From positions 69,555 to 133,554 of the forward strand of contig NZ_JAIQZM010000013.1 of NCBI RefSeq assembly GCF_023333595.1: a stretch of DNA of 64,000 bases, written 5' to 3'. The notes beneath the pieces are model-generated. The model searched no databases. It was given only the letters and a program-made list of their open reading frames with translations, and was not told the origin of the DNA. Shown here in pieces: positions 58,805 to 64,000 of the stretch; the stretch's first letter is position 1, and each line of letters starts with the position of its first letter. The stretch comes from Argonema galeatum A003/A1. Its GTDB lineage: Bacteria > Cyanobacteriota > Cyanobacteriia > Cyanobacteriales > Aerosakkonemataceae. Both the position numbers and the translations under genes were made by a program.

Positions 58805-59320
58805 ATGAACATCTTCACAAAATGGGGCTTCACCCGCGAAGGGTGGCGCAATAACAGTCGCGGCGAATACTGGGTTTTACTTCAAGGCGCTTTGATAGTA
58901 GGTTTGATTATTTTGCCCGTTTACCGACCAACTTGGTTAAATCTTCCTTCTTCTGAGTGGTTATATTTCAGTTGGGTTATTGCTGCGTTATTAGCAATAG
59001 CAGCATTAACTCTATTTCTCAAAGGATTGCTAGATTTGGGACAGCAGCTAACACCATTGCCTTATCCAATAGAAGAAGGGCAGATAGTTCAGTCTGGTGT
59101 CTACAGCGTGGTGCGACATCCCGTGTACAGTGGCGTGATTTTAGCTGCATTTAGCTGGGCAATTTTTCAACTCAGTTTATCTCATTTAATCGCAATAGTT
59201 ATTATCTTTGCTTTTTTCGATGCCAAAGCTAACCGCGAAGAAACTTGGTTAACCGAAAAGTACCCTGATTATTCAGATTACAGCAAACGAGTGAAAAAAC
59301 TGATTCCTTGGTTGTATTGA
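58805..59320 (+). CDS. Isoprenylcysteine carboxyl methyltransferase-like (ICMT/PEMT family) membrane protein
   Basis: A 171-residue protein with about four to five membrane helices. The C-terminal catalytic-type motif (VVRHPVYSGVILAAFSWAIF, then KANREETWLTEKYPDYSDYS) matches SAM-dependent membrane methyltransferases of the ICMT/NnrU/PEMT group. The substrate (lipid, isoprenoid or protein) cannot be inferred. No strong ribosome-binding site. It precedes the second RTX gene with a 307-bp spacer. Confidence 0.85.
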   Translation: MNIFTKWGFTREGWRNNSRGEYWVLLQGALIVGLIILPVYRPTWLNLPSSEWLYFSWVIAALLAIAALTLFLKGLLDLGQQLTPLPYPIEEGQIVQSGVYSVVRHPVYSGVILAAFSWAIFQLSLSHLIAIVIIFAFFDAKANREETWLTEKYPDYSDYSKRVKKLIPWLY

Positions 59321-59627
59321 ATAAATCCAAAATTAGTCATTTTTTGAAACAATCCTCATCTTTTGTGCAAAAAAAATCAATTCAATCCGTAAAGTGCGTT
59401 CACGGGAATGTATCTGCACATTAGGAATTACAAAAAATAAGCTTATGGCTTATTGTGGGGCTACGAGGTAAGGGACAAGGCGACACGCGCAGTCACTTAG
59501 GTAGGACGGGCGAGACGCCCATCCCACAAGAAGGAAGTTGTTGGATATTTGTTTGTAAATCCATGAATCCCGGCCAAAGCTGACTGAACTAACCTCATGA
59601 AGAAATAGCTGAGGAGAAAATCAAAAA
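59321..59627. other. 307-bp spacer before the second RTX gene
   Basis: Contains a short hairpin ATAAGC...GCTTAT near 59437-59453, the GACGCC-type repeat at 59504-59532, and a GAGGAG ribosome-binding site 11 bases before the RTX start. No reading frame of note; no promoter was identified with confidence. Confidence 0.6.
59504..59532. repeat. GACGCC-type palindromic repeat, intergenic copy
   Basis: GGACGGGCGAGACGCCCATC followed by CCACAAGAA, the intergenic form of the family also found inside genes at 11467 and 29448. Confidence 0.75.
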
Positions 59628-61871
59628 ATGGCTTTATTCTTTGGCACTGACACTAACGATACGCTCATCGGCACTCCAGAAGCCGACTTTATTTCAGGAT
59701 ATGCAGCCAATGACATCCTACAAGGCATTGAGGGGGATGACCAACTCAACGGCAACTCTCAAAACGATACCATTTACGGTGGAATTGGCAATGATTTAGC
59801 ACATGGAGGTCAAGATAACGACCTGATTTTTGGTGACATTGGCAACGACATTATTTACGGCGACCTTGGTAACGATACGGGTTTTGGTGGCGATGGCGAT
59901 GACTTGCTGTATGGTGACCAAGGGATAGAAGCTAATTTTGGCGGTAATGGCGACGACTTCCTGTTTGGTGATGCCGGGTTAGATACACTTTTTGGACTGG
60001 ATGGCAATGATAGCCTCAATGGCGGTCAAGATGCAGATGTAGTTAATGGCAATCAGGGTAACGATAACATTTCAGGGGGGAAAGGCAACGATATAGTTCG
60101 AGGCGGTCAAGGCAATGACCTGGTTTCGGGTGACCTTGGTGATGATTTTATTTATGGCGACATAGGGATAGATACTTTAACTGGAGGAGATGGTTTAGAT
60201 ACTTTCTTTCTCCGTAAAGGAATTGGCGGTGCGACTGTAGCTGAGGCGGATATTATTACCGACTATGTGCATGGTGCAGATAAGATTGGGTTAATCGAAG
60301 GGTTAACTTTGTCAATTCTAAATGTCTTTTCAGCTACTGGGAATAATGCCGCCGATACGATTATTCAGGATGCTGCTAACGGACAGTTTTTGGCAGTTTT
60401 GAAGGGGGTTAATCGCAGCACGATTGATGCTAGTGATTTTGTTGCTCCGGGTACGTTGGCGTTTGGTGGTACGAGTTTCCAGGTGAATGAGGATGGCACG
60501 CCAGTGACGGCGGTGACGGTGACGCGCAGCGATGGGTCTGATGGTGCGGTGAGTGTTGCGGTGATTCCAAGTAATGGTACGGCAACTGCACCTGCTGACT
60601 ATAACAATACGCCAGTTGTGGTGAATTTTGCGGCGGGAGAGACGAATAAGACGGTAACGATTCCCATCGTTGATGATACTCTGGCTGAGTATGCAGAGAA
60701 GATTAATTTAAGTTTGGGAAATGCTACTGGTGGCGCAACTATCGGGACACAAAATACTGCCTTTGTAGAGATTGTAGATAATGATGCTGTGTCTGTTCCG
60801 AAGTTGACTTTCCTCAACCCAACTCCGAACAACGAAGATCTCTTCGGCTCCTCGGTAGCGGCGGTGGGCAACAACGTTCTCATCGGGGCTCCGGGTGATG
60901 ACACGGGCGCTCGTGATGCTGGGGCGGCGTACCTGTTTGACGGTACTACTGGGGCGCTGTTGCAGACCTTGACTCCGAACTACAGCAATAACTTCGGCAA
61001 CTCAGTAGCGGCGGTCGGTAACAACGTCCTCATCGGGGCATCAGGAGCGGCGTACCTCTTCGATGGTACTACCGGGGCGCTGTTGCAGACCTTCCTCAAC
61101 CCGACTCCGGACTTTTACGATTATTTCGGCAACTCAGTAGCGGCGGTGGGTAACAATGTCCTCATCGGGGCTCCGGGTGAGGACACAGGCGCTCCTTCTG
61201 CTGGGGCGGCGTACCTGTTTGACGGTACTACCGGGGCCCTGTTGCAGACCTTCCTCAACCCGACTCCGAAGAGCTTCGATTATTTCGGCAACTCAGTAGC
61301 GGCGGTGGGCAACAACGTCCTCATCGGGGCACGTTTTGACGACTCAAGCATTACTCCTTATGCTGCTGGGGCGGCTTACCTGTTCGATGGCACTACCGGG
61401 GCCCTGTTGCGGACTTTTCTCCGCCCGACTCCGCAGACCTTCGCTAGCTTCGGCTACTCAGTAGCAGCAGTGGGCAACAACATCCTCATCGGGGCATCCG
61501 AAGACAACATGGCCACTATTATTGATGCTGGGGCGGCGTACCTGTTCGACGGCGCTACCGGAGCGCTGTTGCAGACCTTCCTCAACCCGACTCCGAGCAA
61601 CGGCGATAACTTCGGCTACTCAGTAGCGGCAGGGGGCAACAATGTCCTCATCGGGGCATCTGGTGACGACACAGGCGCTCTTATTGATGCTGGGGCGGCG
61701 TACCTATTTGACGGTACTACTGGGGCGCTGTTGCGGACTTTCCTCAACCCGACTCTAAGCATCGCCGATAACTTCGGCAGCTCAGTGGCAGCGGTGGGCA
61801 ACAACGTCCTTATCGGAGCATATGGGGACGACACCGGCGCTACTAATGCTGGGGCGGCGTACCTGTTCTAG
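59628..61871 (+). CDS. RTX protein with Calx-beta and seven FG-GAP repeats
   Basis: A 747-residue protein without signal peptide. Residues 1-200 are RTX nonapeptides (YGGIGNDLAHGGQDNDLIFG) followed by a C-terminal-type RTX cap (TGGDGLDTFFLRKGIGGA). Residues about 285-385 are a Calx-beta domain (FQVNEDGTPVTAVTVTRSDG). The rest, about 392-747, holds seven FG-GAP units (SVAAVGNNVLIGAPGDDTGA, AGAAYLFDGTTGALLQTFL) of about 52-55 residues, an integrin-like seven-blade propeller. Blade 2 is shortened by about twelve residues, losing the DxDTG loop. The last blade ends at AAYLF. Likely type I-secreted adhesin. Confidence 0.9.
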   Translation: MALFFGTDTNDTLIGTPEADFISGYAANDILQGIEGDDQLNGNSQNDTIYGGIGNDLAHGGQDNDLIFGDIGNDIIYGDLGNDTGFGGDGDDLLYGDQGIEANFGGNGDDFLFGDAGLDTLFGLDGNDSLNGGQDADVVNGNQGNDNISGGKGNDIVRGGQGNDLVSGDLGDDFIYGDIGIDTLTGGDGLDTFFLRKGIGGATVAEADIITDYVHGADKIGLIEGLTLSILNVFSATGNNAADTIIQDAANGQFLAVLKGVNRSTIDASDFVAPGTLAFGGTSFQVNEDGTPVTAVTVTRSDGSDGAVSVAVIPSNGTATAPADYNNTPVVVNFAAGETNKTVTIPIVDDTLAEYAEKINLSLGNATGGATIGTQNTAFVEIVDNDAVSVPKLTFLNPTPNNEDLFGSSVAAVGNNVLIGAPGDDTGARDAGAAYLFDGTTGALLQTLTPNYSNNFGNSVAAVGNNVLIGASGAAYLFDGTTGALLQTFLNPTPDFYDYFGNSVAAVGNNVLIGAPGEDTGAPSAGAAYLFDGTTGALLQTFLNPTPKSFDYFGNSVAAVGNNVLIGARFDDSSITPYAAGAAYLFDGTTGALLRTFLRPTPQTFASFGYSVAAVGNNILIGASEDNMATIIDAGAAYLFDGATGALLQTFLNPTPSNGDNFGYSVAAGGNNVLIGASGDDTGALIDAGAAYLFDGTTGALLRTFLNPTLSIADNFGSSVAAVGNNVLIGAYGDDTGATNAGAAYLF

Positions 61872-61888
61872 CGAAAGATGACAAAGCG

Positions 61889-61929
61889 AAAAAGGCAAAA
61901 GTCAAGATAATCTTCACTTCTGCCTTTTT
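61889..61929. terminator. Bidirectional terminator between RTX and crhR genes
   Basis: AAAAAGGCA (61889-61897) pairs with TGCCTTTTT (61921-61929), with an imperfect inner stem (AAGAT/ATCTT) and T-rich flanks on both sides. It lies between convergent genes 18 and 20 bases from their stops. Confidence 0.75.
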
Positions 61930-61948
61930 ACTTTTTCCTTTTTACCTA

Positions 61949-63427
61949 TTAGTTACCAAGTTCGACTTTGGGTGATTCGGCGATGCGAGTACGCTTGCTC
62001 AGCCGGGGCTTGGAACTTGTCGAGAAGTCTTCATCACCGTAGTCGTCTGAGATTTTAGAACGCTTGTTGAGCCGGGGTTTGGGAGTGTCTGAAGGAATTT
62101 CTTCCTCGGCACTGTATTTTTCAGACCGCATCCAAGCGGGACGAGTCTGATCGTAAGCCATTTGCAGGGCAGCAGCTGCGATCGCATGAGCGTCGTATTC
62201 TTCGCCCAATTCGGCTACCAGGGGTAGGAAGGAAGCCATCCGTTCGCCAGACAATGCTTCGCGCACTTTAGATTGCAGCTTCTCTAGCTGACGCCCTTCA
62301 ATTTGCGATCGCGTTGGAATCGAGCGAATGAACAAAGTTTGACGCACGTGCCGCTCAATTAGCTTCAGTTTGCGCCGATCCATCGGCTCGATCAGCGAAA
62401 TTGCCGTTCCTTCTTTTCCGGCACGTCCGGTGCGTCCGATCCGGTGGACGTAGCTTTCCACGCTATCCGGCAAGTCGTAGTTGATCACGTGGGTGAGGTC
62501 ATCCACATCCAATCCCCGCGCGGCGATATCGGTTGCAACTACCAAACGCACTTGCTTGTTGCGGAAGCGCTGTAACAACCGTTCCCGCGCTTGTTGGTTG
62601 AGGTCGCCGTGATATTCATCTACACTGTGTCCGGCTGATTGCAGTTGGTTGGTGAGTTCGGCTGCGGCCCGCCGGGTGCGGACGAAGATTAAACCTGTTT
62701 CGGGGTCTTCCAGTTCCAAAATCGGCTGTAAGGCGCGTGCTTTACTCCAGCCACGGGGCACCATGTAAGCGACTTGATTGATCTGCTTGGGTGCGGCTTT
62801 GGGCTGTTCTACGGTGACTGTGACGGGCGATCGCAAGAATTTGGCTACCAATTCGCGAATCGCTGGCGGCATTGTTGCGGAGAAAAATGCCGTCTGGCGT
62901 TCAGGTGGTACTTGTTTGAGGATTTTTTCTACATCGTCGATAAAGCCCATGCTCAGCATTTCATCGGCTTCATCCAACACTAGCCAGCTAACGTGGTTAA
63001 GTTTGAGATCTTTTCGTTCTAGCAGATCCAGCACTCGTCCCGGCGTTCCCACAATTACGTGGACGCCTTGTTGCAGGCGGCGGATTTGGCGATCGATTGA
63101 TTGACCGCCGTACACTGGCAGAATCCACAATTTGCGATCGACTTTGAACTCGCGGATCGCTTCGGAAACTTGCATTGCTAACTCGCGAGTCGGCGTCAAA
63201 ATCAGCGCTTGAACTGCATTCAGATTAAGATCGAGCCGCTCCAAAATCGGCAGGGAAAATGCCGCTGTTTTGCCTGTTCCCGTCTGAGATTGACCTACCA
63301 TATCCCGTCCGGCCAGCAACTGAGGAATTGCTTGTGCTTGAATCGCCGTGGGAGTCGTCAGTCCTAATTCTTCGAGATGTTGGACACGCGCGTCTGAAAG
63401 ACCTAATGATTTGAAAGTTAGAGTCAT
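61949..63427 (-). CDS. crhR: DEAD-box RNA helicase, CrhR-like
   Basis: A 492-residue ATP-dependent RNA helicase. Q motif FKSLGLSDARVQHLEELGLT, motif I SQTGTGKT, Ia PTRELA, DEAD (LVLDEADEM), SAT (FFSATMPP), and motif VI HRIGRTGRAG are intact. The C-terminal tail (about 420-492) is basic/acidic low complexity with two KPRLSKR-like segments. Synechocystis CrhR has the same length class and lies immediately downstream of rimO, as here; in that species it is cold- and redox-regulated. Cytosolic; unwinds or anneals structured RNA. Convergent with the RTX gene. Confidence 0.9.
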   Translation of the reverse strand: MTLTFKSLGLSDARVQHLEELGLTTPTAIQAQAIPQLLAGRDMVGQSQTGTGKTAAFSLPILERLDLNLNAVQALILTPTRELAMQVSEAIREFKVDRKLWILPVYGGQSIDRQIRRLQQGVHVIVGTPGRVLDLLERKDLKLNHVSWLVLDEADEMLSMGFIDDVEKILKQVPPERQTAFFSATMPPAIRELVAKFLRSPVTVTVEQPKAAPKQINQVAYMVPRGWSKARALQPILELEDPETGLIFVRTRRAAAELTNQLQSAGHSVDEYHGDLNQQARERLLQRFRNKQVRLVVATDIAARGLDVDDLTHVINYDLPDSVESYVHRIGRTGRAGKEGTAISLIEPMDRRKLKLIERHVRQTLFIRSIPTRSQIEGRQLEKLQSKVREALSGERMASFLPLVAELGEEYDAHAIAAAALQMAYDQTRPAWMRSEKYSAEEEIPSDTPKPRLNKRSKISDDYGDEDFSTSSKPRLSKRTRIAESPKVELGN

Positions 63428-63575
63428 TTAGTGATCGGTTGTTTGTTGTTAGTTGATATTTGTTAATTGCTAATTGGTAATTGCTAAGTAAATTTCTGAT
63501 TTCATATTTCAGATTTAGAATTGAATTTTTCAATCTCCCATCTGACATCTAAAATCACCCATTTCCTCTTACCAG

Positions 63576-64000
63576 TTAGCTAATCGTATGACCGTATAGG
63601 TCGTAGGTGTCCGCGTCTTGGATAACCACTGGCACGATAGTTCCCAGTTGGGCATTTCCTTTGACGTAGACCAATCCATCCACTTCTGGTGAAAACCTCG
63701 CTGAACGCCCTATTAAATCCCCAGTCTCTGGGTGTTCCTGCTCAATTAGGACATCAACTACCTTCCCTACTTCCGCTTTATTCTTCTTTAGGGATATAGG
63801 CTGCTGGATTTGCATCAGCGCCTCCCGGCGCTTATCCATTACCGATTGGGGTAATTGATTTGGCAACTTGTAAGCAGGAGTTTCCTCTTCTGGAGAAAAC
63901 GTAAATACTCCTACATGGTCAAACTCGTGGCGGACGACGAACTGCACCAAGCTATCGAAGTGCGCGTCTGTTTCTCCTGGATACCCGACAATAAACGTGG
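63576..64000 (-). CDS. rimO: Ribosomal protein S12 methylthiotransferase, C-terminal part
   Basis: The frame is open to the right edge, so the gene starts outside the window. Visible: [20 protein letters not shown], the end of the radical-SAM domain, and the C-terminal TRAM domain ([34 protein letters not shown]). RimO adds a methylthio group to Asp88 of ribosomal protein S12. The iron-sulfur CxxxCxxC region is not in the window. The gene is 148 bases upstream of crhR on the same strand, matching the known rimO-crhR operon; the spacer is AT-rich with TTGTTAATTGCTAATTGGTA low complexity. Confidence 0.9.
   Translation of the reverse strand, partial: TFIVGYPGETDAHFDSLVQFVVRHEFDHVGVFTFSPEEETPAYKLPNQLPQSVMDKRREALMQIQQPISLKKNKAEVGKVVDVLIEQEHPETGDLIGRSARFSPEVDGLVYVKGNAQLGTIVPVVIQDADTYDLYGHTIS

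Overview
The window reads as chromosomal DNA of a filamentous, oxygenic cyanobacterium (Oscillatoriales/Nostocales grade). Evidence: the palindrome GCGATCGC and GCGATCG variants (HIP1-type sites) are scattered through genes and spacers; a chlorophyll synthase gene (chlG) is present; rimO sits directly upstream of a CrhR-like DEAD-box helicase as in other cyanobacteria; there are several Uma2-family genes, a PucC/BCD-type transporter, RTX proteins, and many short dispersed palindromic and heptameric repeats. No rRNA, tRNA, CRISPR array, intact transposase or prophage was seen. Names and functions come from motif recognition and translation alone.

Layout. 1-14.5 kb holds housekeeping and accessory genes: a partial EEP-family phosphodiesterase, an aldo/keto reductase, DUF1802, gamma-glutamyltransferase, a three-gene osmoprotectant-type ABC importer, a chorismate-utilising synthase, and an XPB-type helicase overlapping a DUF790/Bax1-type nuclease gene. 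14.5-22.3 kb is a minus-strand envelope cluster with two glycosyltransferases, rfbA-rfbD-rfbC for dTDP-rhamnose (rfbB is absent) and a large membrane protein. 22.6-28.7 kb is a type I secretion operon: parvulin-like protein, ABC transporter with cNMP-binding and C39-like domains, and HlyD adaptor. 29-33 kb holds a three-domain glycosyltransferase/methyltransferase and two Uma2 genes. 33.4-34.9 kb is an RTX protein preceded by a possible 45-residue ORF. 35.1-49.4 kb is a minus-strand ABC-dependent polysaccharide cluster, read from 49.4 kb downward: wzm, wzt with a C-terminal sugar-binding-type domain, a methyltransferase, a sulfotransferase-GT2-coiled-coil protein, a GT2-GT2-GT4 protein, a second sulfotransferase, a GT-C membrane enzyme and a GT4 enzyme.

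49.6-64 kb carries DUF2862, an ArsA/Get3-like ATPase with an Hsp20-like tail, chlG, small conserved proteins, two gene remnants, a ChaN-like protein, inositol monophosphatase, a PucC-type carrier, a second aldo/keto reductase, an ICMT-like enzyme, a second RTX protein with Calx-beta and seven FG-GAP blades, crhR and partial rimO.

How the genes fit together: the wzm/wzt cluster, the rml genes and the scattered glycosyltransferases look like machinery for a surface polysaccharide that may be rhamnose-containing, methylated and sulfated. The type I system is a plausible exporter for the two RTX proteins. The most provocative feature is the 1080-residue sulfotransferase-GT2 protein with about 32 fourteen-residue coiled-coil repeats beside Wzt. 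It resembles in layout the WbdD molecular-ruler systems that terminate O-antigen chains, but with a sulfotransferase in place of the usual capping enzyme. A second theme is the spread of intergenic repeat families into reading frames: a helicase tail, a glycosyltransferase tail, a membrane-enzyme loop and start codon, and an interdomain linker carrying a heptamer repeat that could switch frame.
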